Source: Tachypleus tridentatus (lineage: Eukaryota; Arthropoda; Merostomata; Xiphosura; Limulidae). Taken from it: a DNA stretch of 64,000 nt. The first letter of the stretch is position 1. Every line of letters begins with the position of its first letter. The stretch is from contig NC_134834.1 in the NCBI RefSeq assembly GCF_004210375.1, forward strand, positions 158,429,290 to 158,493,289, given 5' to 3'. The translations under genes were made by a program, and so were the position numbers. The notes below the pieces were generated by a model. The model was not told the DNA's origin. It did not search any database and saw nothing but the letters and a program-made list of their open reading frames with translations. Below are positions 1-12,905 of the stretch, piece after piece.

Positions 1-7
1 TTCTCAG
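1..7 (+). CDS. Usp20-33: possible end of an upstream exon of the USP gene
   Basis: Bases 1-7 end in AG followed by GTTAGT, a good donor. The next exon begins with a G that needs AG or CG before it to make the conserved Arg of RKSSEE. The phase fits, but the residue before that Arg would be Leu where vertebrate relatives have Tyr. Too little sequence is present to be sure. Confidence 0.35.
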
Positions 8-3000
8 GTTAGTTTACTTTATTTTTAATGAAATTATTTGTAAAAACTAAAAAATAGAAAATAAATAACATTATTTTGCAGTGATTTTGGTTTGTTTGCA
101 TATTTTTTTATGCACCAAGTATTTTTATTACCATAAGCTTAAAAGGCAAAAAAACAAAAAACACATCCTTTGCTTCAGCTTATGCACATAATTTGTTTCA
201 GTTGTTAGAGGTACATAACATAAAGTGTCTCAGAATAAATTATAATCCTACTAAATTAAAAAAATTTCATAGTGTATTTGTAGCCTTTAGGCTGTAATGT
301 TTTTTAACAGAATCTAAATAAGATGTTCCCTTATATTTTGGAAAACAGGTAAGACAAAAATCTTTCAGTTGAACATCAGTTATGTATATGCAACTCATAA
401 ATTAGTATCAAGCAAAAATTTGTATTGCATATTTTGTTAAGTTATAAATTAATAATGTTATTTTTTGTTCACACTTCACAGGAAATCTTCGGAAGAAATA
501 GTCAAAAAGCGTCAGCGAGCTGTAGAATTAATGGAAAGGAGCAAAAATGAGGTGTGTGTTGTAGAGTTAATAAATTTATCTTTATTTTTTTTATATGTAT
601 TTGTGAATTATTTGTACATGAATTATAATTTTCTAAATTAAACATATTTTGTATGTAAGTGTAAAAATCATTTACTTTCAAGCCATTTGTTACAAAAACA
701 ATTTAACTCTACATTATTCTCATATACAAAACTACACTTTCTTTATAGCCTGGGCTGCTGCACTTCTACATTTCTAAACAGTGGATTAACAAGTTCAACA
801 CCTTTGCAAATCCCGGACCAATCAGCAACTCTAATTTTCTCTGTCCCCATGGAGGTAACAACTAAATTTCAGTTTGAAAGTAGTTTTTTGTTCAAATACT
901 TATTTTAAAAAAGCACAGAAATAAATCACCAAAGTTTCTTATAATTTGTTACTTATAATTAGCAAATAAAACTTACAAAACTTTTTGTCATTCTTATTAC
1001 AGGTGTACATCCAAGCAAAGCTTCTTTTGTGGAAGACCTGTGTACAGTCTTGTCTCAGTCAGTATGGGAATATTTGCATGATACGTAAGTTTAATCAATG
1101 AATATGAAATTATTACTTGCATATATGTAGCATAACTACTTCAACTCCTGAAGGACCATGTGTCCAAGATCGGCCATTTATTAGTGTGTAATATTCAGGC
1201 ATTTGTGTATCATACACTGTATTCACTTTAACTAGTAACTTAACAACCAAGACTATATTATTTTTCAATCCTTGAGTGGAGCAAAGTAAGATTTCTCGAT
1301 ATTCTGAGCACAGCTGATGTTTAATTATTTTTAAAACAATTAATTGTAATCAAAACACGTGCCAGTAGTTTGAGTTTTCTAGTAATATCTTACACATTTC
1401 ATGTTTTGAGAAATACAAATACAACTTAAAGAAAAGTATTTCACTCTTTATATCTGTCTTTACCTAAATTTAACATATTAGTGACTTAACATTGGATCCT
1501 TTAAAGGCACTATCTTTTTTAATTTTAGAACACTGCTTTGTAAAATTACTTTCTTCAGAGCCACATAGAATCACAAATATACAATGAAATACACTCTCTT
1601 TCTTTACTAATTTATCAGATTTTTTATAAATGTAACAAATATTTTAACCCACATTGAATTGCAATCTCTGTCACTGCATCAGTCAGTGTGATTTTGAATG
1701 TATCAGCAATACTTTTTCATTATAATAAGCAGTGATAATGATGAGCATTCCTCTTGCATTAAAGACTATTGTGGTTCATCAGGAATAATGTAAATATAAC
1801 AAGGATCAGACTGCTTTCTTCTAAAAGGATACATACTAGAATTTATTTCTGTTGTTTTATAGTTTTGGTGGGGGACCAGCCTGCACCCATCTGTATGTAT
1901 GTCCTTGTTGTTTAGCAGATCAAGAAAATCTTGACCGCCGACGTACACAGGAACATGACACCTTTGTAACTGTGAGTAAATATATTACTACTGGTCAAGA
2001 GAAGTTTGTTCAAATGTTTCAGTATGCAATTCATTCTTTAAAATAAATCCAGTGTTTCAGTTGTTAAATAAAATTTGGGAAAAACATTTGTCACATGGAA
2101 GATGAATGGGTTTAATGCCCTTCATTTCCATCACATTGTCCCCATCTGGTACAGCAGTAAGTCTATGAATTTACAATGCTAAAATCAGGGGTTCAATGCC
2201 TCTCAGTGGACTCACCAGATAGCCCAATCTGGCTTTGCTATAAGAAAACACACACACTCCATCATGTTAATATAACTAGAAAAAAGGTAATTTTTGCAGT
2301 ATTTTGGAGATTAACTTGAGCAATTGAAAATAATGTGTTTGTAAAATATACAGTGGAGAATGTTGATGAATCTTTTTGTTATGTAGGATTCTATCAACAA
2401 TATACAGTGGTACCATAATCTATTCCAAAAACCGAATTAATTTTTCCCATAAGAAATACTATAAATTAATCCATTACATACCTCCAAAAATTATGCATTA
2501 TGAAGCATTTTAAGTAAAAATATTGCCTATTTATACCTGTATAATAATACTTACATGCATAAAGTCAACCACAAAAACTATAAACACAATAAAAAAACAA
2601 TAAATGAAAATTTAACTGCACTTTACCTGTGCTGAGGAGAGCTGATGGCATAAGTGAAAGGAAGTGAGGCATATGGAGAGTAGGAGGGTTATTATTGTTT
2701 GGAAGGGGAGTCACCTTCCACAAAAACGTCAGTTAACTCTCCTTCTGGGGTTCTTTCTTTTTTTTTTGTCTCTTTGCACTGCTACAACCTGCTTGAGACT
2801 CAGTGGATCTATTTCTCACTAAAAACTTGTCTGATGGGGTTTGTTTCTGCCTGCATTTTAAAATGTTTCTGAAGTAAGACATGGCATTGTCATTGAAAAG
2901 GTTTATGCTGCAGTTTGCTACAGCTTTGTCAGGGTGAAATTTTTCCACAAAACTTTGTAACTCTCCCCATTTTCCACACATTTCGTTGATTAGTGAACTA

Positions 3001-6000
3001 TGAACATCTTCCTCATCTGAAGACACTTCCTCTGTTTCCTTCTGTTGCTGCTCCTTCTGTAGGTCTTGGAGTTCTTCCATGGTGAGCTCAGTGTTGTGGC
3101 CTTCCACCAACTCCTTCACATCATCTCCACTCACATTCAAGCCCATATACTTGCCTAGTGAGACAATACCCTCGACAACAGGCTCAAAGTCTCTATCTGC
3201 TACTGAGTCTGGCCACAATTTCTTCCATGCTAAGTTCATGGTCTTCAAAGACTCTTCCCTCCAGGCTTTGTCTATGATCCTCAAGCAATGGAGGATATTA
3301 AAGTGATTTTTCCAGAACTCTCTGAGGGTTAACTCTGTGTCAGAGGTCACTTCAAAGCACCTTTTAAACAGTGCTTTGGTGTAGAGTTTCTTAAAGTTCG
3401 ATATGACCTACTGGTCCATGGGCTGAATGAGAGGAGTTGTGTTAGGGGGAAGAGCTTCACCGTAATGAAATTGTACTCCTCCACCAACCCGTCCTCCAAG
3501 CCTGATGGGTGAGCAGGTGCATTATCCATTACAATAAGGGCCTTGAGTGGCAACTGTTTTTCCATGAGGTAATTCTTTACACTTGGGGCAAACACTTCAT
3601 GGACCCACTCCATAAAAAATTGCCTGGTTACCCATGCTTTACTATTAGCCCTCCACATAACATTTAGTTTACTTTTCAGGACATTATTTTTTAAAAACCC
3701 TTTGGTTCTCAGAATGGTACACAAGTAAAGGCTTAAGTTTTAAGTCCCCACTTGCATTATTACATAACAATAAAGTTAGCCTGTCCTTCATTGGCTTGTG
3801 TCCTAGCAGTGACTTCTCCTCCTTGGTGATATAGGTCCTCTTTGGCATTTTCTTCCAAAAGAGGCCTGTCTCATCACAGTTGAACACTTGTTGGGGAATA
3901 CAACCCTCAGCTTCTACATAGTCCTTAACTTCCCTAACAAATTTATCAGCAGTGTCTTTGTTATAACTGGCACCCTCCCCATGTCTCACCACACTATGTA
4001 TGCCACTTCTCTTCCTAAATTTTTCAAACCACCCCCCTACTAGCCTTAAAGGCATCACTTGTATCAACACTCATTCCAGGGGTGTTTTTCAGGAGGTCAG
4101 CATGCAGCTGCTTTGCTTTCTCATAAATGATGGTCTCAGAAATGCTATCACCAGCTTACTGTTTTTTGTTTACTCAAATCAACAACAGTTTTTCTACCTC
4201 TTCCATTGTTTGTGATCTTTGTTTCATAAGCACTGTCACTCCTTTTGCAACATCAGCTCCTTTCATGACCTCTTTATTTTTCAGTATGGTGCAGACTGTA
4301 GACTTCGCCGCACCAAACTGTAGAGCAAGGTTAGACATGTGAACACAACACTCATACTTCGCTACGAGATATTTTTTTCACTTCTATTATGGCTCTAACA
4401 ATGTTTCTTTTTGGTTTGCTGCTTTCATTATCCTTCTTTGACCCCATGGTGGCTTATTTAATCAGAATATTTAGAAAAACAAGAACGTTCACAGCAGGTT
4501 TTAGCGGGGGTGTGGATTGAGCGATATATGTGTGGGTAAAATGTTTTGGGCAAGCTTGGCATGGGCTAAAAATGGTCGAAGGGTCATTTCGGTCATCAGT
4601 CGGGTTATTTTGTGTGTTCGGGCCACAATAGCTTGGTTCGGAAACCGAGTTTATATTTGACAACTGACACATTTTTTTCTCAAACAATATGTTCGAGAAG
4701 GGAGTTGTTCGAAAACCGAGGTACCACTGTATTATCAACTTATGCATTGCATACTTTGAGAAAAAACACCTTTATACTTAAACATACTTTTTCTTTGAAA
4801 GTTCTATGAATTACTACAGGTATAGTTCCCAAAAAGTTCATTTTTGAGATTGAACAGATCCAAAGAGAGCATATAGTAGGATAGGAGTTTATTTGTCTAT
4901 CAAGTCCTGACCATGACTGGTAGCAGAGACTGGTTTTACATTTATTACACTTAAACCAGAGCATCAGCTTCCCATCTTTACTGTTCTTGTAGCATAAGTC
5001 ACATGCACATGCAAGCCTATAGAGTACAGGCAATAAATCAGTTATCCCACTTCAAAGATACTTAACCAGTAGAAGAAAAACACGAGTCTTCCTTTGCAGT
5101 GAGTAGGATCCCCAAATCTTTTGCAATTGTTTTGAAAAGCAGTTTTATCCAACAAATAGTGTGCTTAATGTAATATATATGTATTGCATTATGCAGTAAT
5201 GTAATTGATGTTAAACTCATATTGTGAGTTTTGACTATGCAAAAGTCACCAAAATTCATTGGAATTGTGATTTTTCTTTCATTAAAAATATAAAATTAGC
5301 TTCTCACTAAACATGTATTTAAGTTGTTTTTTTTCTTTCTTGAGAATAGCAAAATTAATGACATACAGTAACACTGAAAAAACAAAATCATACAACAAAA
5401 TCTAAAGTAGAAATAAGCATGAGTGATAACAAAAGTTGACACAAACCTAGACAACAGAAACATAAACTTCCAGTGATCATGTTTTGTGTTTATTAGATGT
5501 AGGAAAATTATACAAAAATATTTGACGTGGATCAGTCACGTTAATCAGGTATAGTAAAGAAGTTTAATTTGACTTTGGTAATTTATCTCAGAATGATATG
5601 CAGCATATTTCAGATTTTATATATGCACACATACATACATACACACACACACATTGTATATTTGATAGAATTCTGTCTTTTAACAAGACAGTTTGTCCAG
5701 CTCTTTGTAGCACTGCTTAAATAAAAAATATATAACAGATTAAATGCCTAAAACTGGTAAAGCAATGAAACCAGTAGTTGTAGTAAGAATGACACTATAT
5801 TGCCACTTTGCAAACTTGACAAAATAGCTTAGTAGGAACTTTCTACAAAAGTATAACTAAAACTAAGCTGATTACCAATTAATATTGTCACACATTGTGT
5901 TTATAGCTGAACAAGGAGTTCCAATCTCTAGAATCTCCGACTGTGGTATACGCCATCAGTATGAGTTGGTTTAAACAGTGGGAAAGTTTTGTTCGAGCTA

Positions 6001-8891
6001 AAGAAAGTGGTATGTACCTTGGAATTAAAGCTTCTGGTTAACTTAAGAACTTTCAAATCTGTATTTAGATATCTTTGTACTAATCCTCAAACATTTACGT
6101 GTAGATTTACAAATTTATAGATAGCCATGTGTGCAATCACTTTGTTTTTTCCCTATGTTCCCAATGTAAATTTTGAAAAGTATCTACTTGTTTTGTTGTT
6201 TATAGTTCTCTACTTTAATTTATGAGCTAGAACCGAAATAATTTTTGAAATATGTTTTATTCAGAACCACCTGGTCCAATTGATAACTCTCCAATTTGTG
6301 TGATGAGGAATAACCAACCCACCCTTAAAGCAGGTAAGATGTGCTTACTGTTGTTGATATTTCATAATAAACTACTTAAGTTGTGGATGCATTTATTTTG
6401 TAAATATTTATTTAACTGTTCTTACTGTTTTTTAACATAATTCAAGAGGGAGAATTTTTAAACTTAAAATACTGAGTTCTCAAAGTTAACCTCACATGTT
6501 TATTGCTTCTCTTTTTATAAGTGTTAATCATTTCAAAACCTGTATAATTGTAAATATGACACTAAATCCTATCCGAATAAATGTTCCTGAACTTTTGTAA
6601 CCCAGATGTTTGATAACTAAAATGTTATTAACATTAATCTCACACTTTACAAACTGATATGTTTTCAGGTTCAGACTATGGTTCCCTGTCAGAAGAGATG
6701 TGGAGGTTTCTTTTGAGTACGTATGGTGGAGGACCTGAGATCATCCTTCAACAGAATATTCTCACCATGCCAACAGCAGCAACTCATGCTGTTTCCCGAT
6801 CTGTAGGTTCAGGCTCATTGACAGGAGTATATAGTTCCCCCTCCATTTCGACCAAAGTAACCCTATCTAGTCAAGTGGCTTATACAGGGTCATATTCCTC
6901 CTTGAATACAATAGCCACTGCCCAGCCTTCAGGTAAATATTTTTTGTTCTTCTTGTGTGAAGTGGTCTCATATAAAAGATTCATTTATATACCACCTGCT
7001 CAGTAATTCATCAGAATCTTAAGTGATTTGTGAGATTTATTTTCTAGCTATGAAAACTTTCTGACCACTGTTAAAACTTGTCATCTTTGTTTTAACTAAG
7101 GCTATAACATCTACGATGAAAATGAAGTGGTGACTTTAAAACATAGCTTGTATTTCAAATAGAGAGTATGGCCTTAAGATAAACCTTGAATGTGATATTT
7201 GGGTGAAATTTCTGTACCTTTTTTGAGTCATTCCAGAGATTCCAACTAAGGACATAACAGAGGTATATTAGTTTGTTTGTTTTTTCCTTTCAACACTGAA
7301 TTGTTAATTTTGGTGCAAAAGAAATCTTAAATTCAATCTATCATTTGATTTGCTGCTGTAACTAAATTGTTCCACTTCTAAAGAATTTCAAACATCATTA
7401 GAGATTTTGAACAGAGACAAACTGAAAAACAAAATAGATTTTTGTAGCAGTAGTTATGTAAATGGGAAGACTAAAACATCGTTGTTTGAAATAAATAAAC
7501 CTATTAGGGTTTGTAGCGTTATTGTAAGATAATTTAGTTTTATATAATTCTTTTTATAATAGCAGAGATTGGGAGTTTCACATAGTAGAAATTTTAGGAT
7601 GGTTTCATTTCTGCTTTAGGGACTATAAGAACTCTTTAGGGTAACTGCCTTCCAATAACTTGTTGCAGGCAGTGAAGGGCAGTAGGAGTTCAGACATTGT
7701 AGATGTAAGGAATCAACTCCTTATTATTAATTGATTTTCCATGCTTGCTGGATAGTTTTGAGATCAGTATTTGTATTTTGTCTGATAGATGGGATATCAC
7801 CATTACACTTGGGAGCTATTACCACATGAATTATCTGCTATGGCTCTAAAGTAATAACTAGGACTGACAATGAGAACTCCACCAAAATCTCTTTAGTGCA
7901 TATTTTATATATATATATAGACATGCACACACATACATATATTAGTTACCATGATATTAGACTTCAAGTTCAGTATCTAAGTGTCTCATCTGCTTCATTA
8001 TCATATTTAACATTTTCCTGGTTGAATAAAATATTTTATAGAACAAAAAAATGATCTATAATGTGCATATTAATATATGTATGTCCCCCTCTAGTACAGC
8101 AGTAAGTCTTCAGATGGACTCAGCAGATAGCTGAATGAGGCTTTACTATAAGAAAACACACACACACATATATAAATATATATATATTGATGAGAAGGTG
8201 ATTAGAAAGGGTTAATCTACAAGAGAGCAGTTTTTGAGGTTAATCAGATGTCAGATTATATATTAGTTGAATAACCAAATTCATATTTCAGTATTGTGTG
8301 TACTGAATTATGTTTATCCTAGCTTTTTTGTTCATGTCTGCTTAGATTTGTGTCTAAAATCTTTAAAAGACATTATTTTACACAGAGTATAATACAGTGT
8401 TTGGTTATAACTCTTGATGACACACAATAAATCAGTAATTAATTTCAAATTAAAATAATTGTTTTTTCAACAAACCCTAAATAAGATTTGTCTTCAGTCA
8501 GCCTTTAACCTTGTCGTTTCACCTGTCTGTAAGCACATTTGTTTAGTAATTAACTAGTAAAATTCCTAAGGAATCATTTGATAGTGAAAAGATTTTTAAA
8601 ATTTATACTTCAGAAATAATACAGTAAAACCATGTTTCTGTTGTGTGTGTTTTTCATATATTGTCACTGTTTAATTGAAATTACATGTTTGAGTATATAG
8701 GTTTTTTAAAATAACCTTTTAGTTCTTTAAAGATTTAAATTAGGTACACAGTTTTAACTTACTTTACGTAACAAAATTTTGCCATTTCCTTTATAACAGG
8801 CAAAAGGAAAACAACAAGTAATGTTTCACTTGTTACACAAGATGGTGTTGATACAGAAACAGAAAAAGTTGAAGAAACTGAAAATGTTTAA
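1..8891 (+). CDS. Usp20-33: USP20/USP33-type ubiquitin carboxyl-terminal hydrolase, 3' part (partial gene)
   Basis: Eight exons join without a frame break: 482-551, 749-854, 1003-1084, 1863-1971, 5907-6009, 6265-6333, 6669-6932 and 8800-8891, giving about 297 residues and a TAA stop. All junctions are AG/GT. The protein opens with [12 protein letters not shown], the segment that ends the catalytic domain of vertebrate USP20/USP33. Two DUSP domains follow. The first has [18 protein letters not shown] and [13 protein letters not shown]. The second has [21 protein letters not shown] and YGGGPEI. A Ser/Thr-rich tail and a charged C-terminus ([11 protein letters not shown]) end it. In the family this enzyme removes ubiquitin from substrates, and the DUSP domains act in substrate or partner contact. 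The Cys/His catalytic boxes and the ZnF-UBP domain must lie upstream of the window. The 3.9-kb intron 1972-5906 holds a SINE and a Tigger element. USP20 and USP33 are vertebrate paralogues, so one arthropod gene represents both. Confidence 0.93.
482..551 (+). CDS. Usp20-33: USP exon: end of catalytic domain
   Basis: Acceptor CACTTCACAG, donor GTGTGT. It encodes [18 protein letters not shown] and a few more residues, and ends in phase 0. The match to the USP20/33 segment just before the first DUSP is clear. Confidence 0.88.
749..854 (+). CDS. Usp20-33: USP exon: start of DUSP 1
   Basis: Acceptor TTCTTTATAG, donor GTAACA. It encodes [20 protein letters not shown] and on to NFLCPHG; the WINKF and NPGPISN motifs mark the start of a DUSP fold. 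The exon ends after one base of a Gly codon. Confidence 0.93.
1003..1084 (+). CDS. Usp20-33: USP exon: middle of DUSP 1
   Basis: Acceptor TTCTTATTACAG, donor GTAAGT. It encodes [20 protein letters not shown] followed by WEYLHD. The W-x-x-L helix is the usual one before the GGGP motif. Confidence 0.92.
1863..1971 (+). CDS. Usp20-33: USP exon: end of DUSP 1 and linker
   Basis: Acceptor GTTGTTTTATAG, donor GTGAGT. It encodes [20 protein letters not shown], then a charged linker with [14 protein letters not shown] Cys-rich VC-x-C segment and a charged RRR linker also follow GGGP in vertebrate USP20/33. Confidence 0.95.
2139..2262 (+). mobile_element. tRNA-derived SINE, family B (CA-tailed)
   Basis: The order is a tRNA-like head (GGTACAGCAGTAAGTC, an anticodon-like loop TTTACAA that would read TAC, and a B-box-like GGGGTTCAATGCC), then GTGGACTCACCAGATAGCCC, then GGCTTTGCTATAAGAAAAC and a CA repeat. 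The same order recurs at 8082 and, reversed, at 18654. It lies in a USP intron. Confidence 0.75.
2405..4729 (-). mobile_element. Tigger/pogo-type DNA transposon, full length but inactive
   Basis: The ends are inverted: CAGTGGTACC opens the element at 2405, and its complement GGTACCACTG closes it at 4729. TA dinucleotides flank both ends (2403-2404 and 4730-4731), the expected Tc1/mariner-pogo target duplication. The left end has drifted after the first 10 bp. The right end continues as a complement of CTCGGTTTTCGAAC. The length of about 2.3 kb is typical. The transposase inside runs on the minus strand and is broken. The element sits in the 1972-5906 intron of the USP gene, opposite to the gene's direction. 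Confidence 0.9.
2733..4449 (-). pseudogene. Tigger (TIGD1-like) transposase, frameshifted
   Basis: The likely start is the ATG at 4447-4449 ([10 protein letters not shown]), followed by remains of a CENP-B-type DNA-binding region with at least one in-frame stop. The middle (4070-3684) carries [15 protein letters not shown]-like sequence broken at a C6 run near 4035. [20 protein letters not shown], with the first catalytic Asp, follows. The part at 3724-3347 carries [10 protein letters not shown], the second Asp, and then shifts frame just before the PMDQ motif of the third Asp. The C-terminal part (3350-2733) is open and has [19 protein letters not shown], as in TIGD proteins. At least three lesions make it non-functional. 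Confidence 0.9.
5907..6009 (+). CDS. Usp20-33: USP exon: start of DUSP 2
   Basis: Acceptor GTGTTTATAG, donor GTATGT. It encodes [20 protein letters not shown] followed by [13 protein letters not shown]. The SMxWFxxWExFV motif is diagnostic for the second DUSP of USP20/33. Confidence 0.95.
6265..6333 (+). CDS. Usp20-33: USP exon: middle of DUSP 2
   Basis: Acceptor GTTTTATTCAG, donor GTAAGA. It encodes [27 protein letters not shown] is the second copy of the DUSP PGPIxN motif. Confidence 0.95.
6669..6932 (+). CDS. Usp20-33: USP exon: end of DUSP 2 and Ser/Thr-rich tail
   Basis: Acceptor GTTTTCAG, donor [26 protein letters not shown] closes DUSP 2. About 55 residues rich in Ser, Thr, Gly and Ala follow, with no motif I recognise, and look disordered. 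Confidence 0.93.
8082..8172 (+). mobile_element. SINE family B, internally deleted copy
   Basis: It starts like the copy at 2139 (CTAGTACAGCAGTAAGTC), then jumps to GATGGACTCAGCAGATAGC and ends in CTATAAGAAAACACACAC. About 40 bp between the anticodon stem and the core are missing. It lies in the last USP intron. Confidence 0.6.
8800..8891 (+). CDS. Usp20-33: USP last coding exon
   Basis: Acceptor CTTTATAACAG. It encodes [20 protein letters not shown] and an acidic end, then TAA at 8889-8891. The phase agrees with the preceding exon, which leaves one base of a Gly codon. Confidence 0.88.
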
Positions 8892-9157
8892 TGAAGAAAT
8901 AGTATAAAAATTTCACTTCAAATTTTTAATTAAATTATTCCTTAGTTAATTTATTTATTTTAAATCCGAAAAGCCTGGGGGGATGTTGATCTGTCAAACT
9001 AATATTGTAAGTTGTAATACAGAGACAAAACTAATTTTCAAAATGCTTATTACACATACTGGTTGAAGTAAACCATTCAAATATAACCCTTCATCTAAAC
9101 AGGTACAGATTGTTTTGAAAATGTAAGGGACTATCACATTTTTGTGGTTACAAGTCA

Positions 9158-9163
9158 AATAAA
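9158..9163 (+). terminator. possible poly(A) signal of the USP gene
   Basis: An AATAAA hexamer lies 267 bp after the stop codon. It is the first good signal I see on this strand. In such AT-rich DNA the hexamer is common, and a longer 3' UTR cannot be excluded. Confidence 0.35.
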
Positions 9164-12100
9164 TTATTAATTTGGTTTAGGTTGTATGACATTATTAATT
9201 ATCATGAGATGAGTCTCCAAATTAATTAATTAAACCTTTTTAAATGTCTAATTTGTTACTCGTTGAATTAGTCATTATTATACTGAACATTTTTCTTAAT
9301 GTTTCTTTTAAGTTTAGAAATCACTGCACCAACTTATTAAAACTGTTTTACAGAAAAATTTCCTACAGAAATGTTATTCTATTTCTGTTGTTTTTTATTG
9401 TTGCTATGTTTATAACATTTAATATTATCCACTAAACAGGACTTCCTTACAGTAAAGATCTTAATGAGAATTGTTAGAATTTTTATGTGGGTCACTACAA
9501 AATGAAGGATATTTTTAATTACATTCAAGTATTCTGTTAACTTGTTGGTACATTTCTGATCATAATGTGTGTTTTTTATATAGCTATGAACTCTTCTACC
9601 ATAAATAGACTTACTTTTCAGACAAAATATGTTTTCCTTTTATTCTCAACTTGATGACTGCTAGCTCTCCATTAGAGCTGATTATTAATCAGTGTAATGT
9701 GTAACACACTATAAGTCACATAAGTTCATGTGAATGTGATAAGAATTGTATCTAAGATTATAAATCTATCAGTAGATTTTTGGAATGTTTGTTAATATCA
9801 TAAAAGTGTGATCATTAATGTTTAACATTGGGAATTGTCATATGAAACCATATATACAATTGTAGAGTATGAATACATCTCAGCTTGTTGCTGATCCAGT
9901 TGTAATTGGTATTAGTAGATAAGGATGAATTTGTTCCTTGTTAAATTTGAGTTAAGATTATATATTCTTATGGCCTTCAAACCTTTTTCATTACAATTAA
10001 AGACGTTTTTTTGCCATGAAGTATATTTGAATTAGCAAATATGCCTTTATATGGAAATCTTAATATACCAGAACTGCTAAAATAATTTAAGCTACAGAAA
10101 TAGCATACTGTGTGTGCTGTTAGTAAAAAAAGAAACATTGATAACAGGATAACAGACACACACATTCAACTGACCTCCAAGCTGTTTTGATTACAATCAG
10201 AAACTTTCCTTTTGGTATCAATTGTCTGTTTATTAATAGCTAAGGTTTCATGCTTATAAATGTTAATATAATTTAACCTGCAATTATGGGATATTAGATT
10301 CCATAGAAACTAAAAGCTCATTTAATTGTAACCAAGAAATAAACTGAACTTCTTAAATGTATTTTTCACACTAAATTATTATAGCATGTGTTCATCGTTA
10401 ATATCTTTCATCAGAATTGGCATTCTGTTATAGGTTTTTGTTGTTTTTTTCTGCCTGTTACAGTAGCATTCATTTCTTGGATATGTCCTTACTGCTTCTG
10501 AAAATAATTTAAAAATATTTACTTTTGTGTTGTATCTAATTATTAATTTGTTTCTGTTGACCAATATCAGTTTACCATTGTAATTAACGTATATTCAGGA
10601 TGTTGTACTAGATGGCTAAAAAAGTACAATTTAATATTCTACCTGCCATTCAACATTTGCATCACAACTCAGTGCACTTATTCATTTCTTATTTTCAGAC
10701 TTAATACAGTGGAATTATTTCACATTAGATTTTATCATTTGGAACAAACTTATGAAAGTGTTGAAGGCCTCTGAATAGTGTTTGTTCACATGTAAAGATC
10801 ACCTTTGCTCAATTTCTATTAAATAACTTAAAAATTTGAAAGTTGTAGTTTTGCAACTACTAATATATATGTGTCACTTAGCTCCCATTATTAACAAAGT
10901 TCATAATGTTATTGTGATATGGCTCTTTACTGTTTTCAAAATAGTAAACTAATAACATATTCTCTTGGTTAATCCAACTATTAAAGAACATTAGTTACAG
11001 ATAATAATGCCTTTTGCTTGCCTGTAACAGTAGAACATACCTATTTTTCCAAGTTGTTTTAACAGTATCTAAGCTATAATGTAGAACAACAATAATTATA
11101 AATTGTAATTCCTTTTTTGTGAATAACTACATTAATTTATAATTATGTACTGAACTAAACAAGTACAAAATTAACAGATTAATACTAGTTATTTTTATGT
11201 ACCAAAATAACTGCAAGGGAAAAAATTATGTAGGTTTTTTTTCAGAAGTACTTGTTACAATATTTATAATATAGTACTCCTATCTGAATACCTTTCCAGT
11301 TATGGAAAAGTGTAACTTGACCTATGTCACTGAATGATTAAATTTTGGTTTGTTTAATTGTTTAAAAGAATTAAAGCATCATAAGCCCATCTGTGTTTCT
11401 TATAAAATTTACAACTTGTTGTATGATAATCTATATAAGATTGATCCAAGACTTTACTAATTTGACAGATGTAAATGAAATAAGTTACGAACACCAAAAT
11501 GGTAGGGCATCCAAACTTATTGTGATGAAGTTGATATGATAAATAAAAATTGATAAGATTAGCTACATGTTTTTACTGATATTGATACATTAATAAACAG
11601 AACAGTTCATGTTGTATGTGGAAATAAAAATATAAATGGTGAAACAAAGTATCATTTATACCTGACCCTTCAGTATATATGATGCTAAAATACGTGAAGG
11701 GAAAAAAATGTCACAAAAGGTTTTGTTACAAATGATAGGAAAAGCAAAACTATTATTATATTAGTTGAATTTTTGTTGTTGAAGGTGATGTAAGAAACAA
11801 AATGTCAGATCATGTTTAGTCACAAGTGCTAAAACAAGAAATAGAGAAGAGAAAAAATTTAAACTAAAAATAGAAAAGCCAAAAATGTTTGACTTTAGTC
11901 TTGGGTTGTGTACATATGACAAACAACAGAATGTCAGTGCAACACTACTCATGGGTGCTTAAAAAAATGGTAATACAATAACTGTCATGCTTGTTTAAGT
12001 AACACATGATGCAGAAAACCTGTAAATTTGCTGAAACATTTGTAATATTGAAATTTATCTTGCAGTTGCAAGTGTTTTAAAACCATGTGTTGCATGCAGT

Positions 12101-12779
12101 GTTGCTTAAACCTTATTAAGTAGTTATGTAGCAATATGAAATAATACCAAGAAAACTTGATTCTATTTCAAAACAAAACTGTTTTTAAGTTATAATTAAT
12201 TGAAAGTATGAGGAATATGTAATCAACTGTAGCATACAAAAGCCTTCGATTATGTAAGTTAAGACTGTCAGATTGTAACCATTCTAACATTATGTGATAC
12301 AAATCTGGAATGAATAAAATAAATACTCAATACTTTCAGTCCACAAAGTTAGTAACTCATTAAATAGGTTGTAAATAAAGATTTACAACACTTCAAAAGA
12401 AACTGCTAAAATCTACCCTAAATTCTTAAGGTTTTGTTTAGTGATTTATATTACTGAAATCTTTGGTTAATTGAACTTGCATAAACAGTCCATTGGACCT
12501 ACCCCATACTGGAGAAGGAATGTTGATTATAATTCTGAACGTACTGTGTGTATCTACATAGAATATGGCAGCTTTAAGTAAAGTGTACCAATTTGTTGGA
12601 CACAAAAATTCAGATGGTTTACAACAGTATGTGTACTCAAGATATATCTGTGAAGTGATGGCATTACTCTGACTGAAAAGTTGGAGTGTCAGGTGAAGGG
12701 TAAAACTACTTTTGTCCACTGTATATTGTATTTACATAACCTCTAAAACCTTGCAAATGCATGTGTATAGTTTTTAAGT

Positions 12780-12905
12780 ATCCTTAGATATATCTGGTAT
12801 GTACTCTACCATGAACAGTCACTAAACCAGCAGTGTGTAGGGTAAAAGGAAGAGCTTACAAGTCTGACATCAAATACCATGTTGAATGGCATTCTGTAAC
12901 ATTAC
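12780..12905 (+). repeat. unclassified dispersed repeat, copy 1
   Basis: It shares the order CAATG/CATG...GGTAAAA...GA(C/T)ATCAAATAC...ATACCATGTTGAATGGCA with 42115-42245 and, more weakly, with 61740-61870. I could not assign it to a transposon class. Confidence 0.5.
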
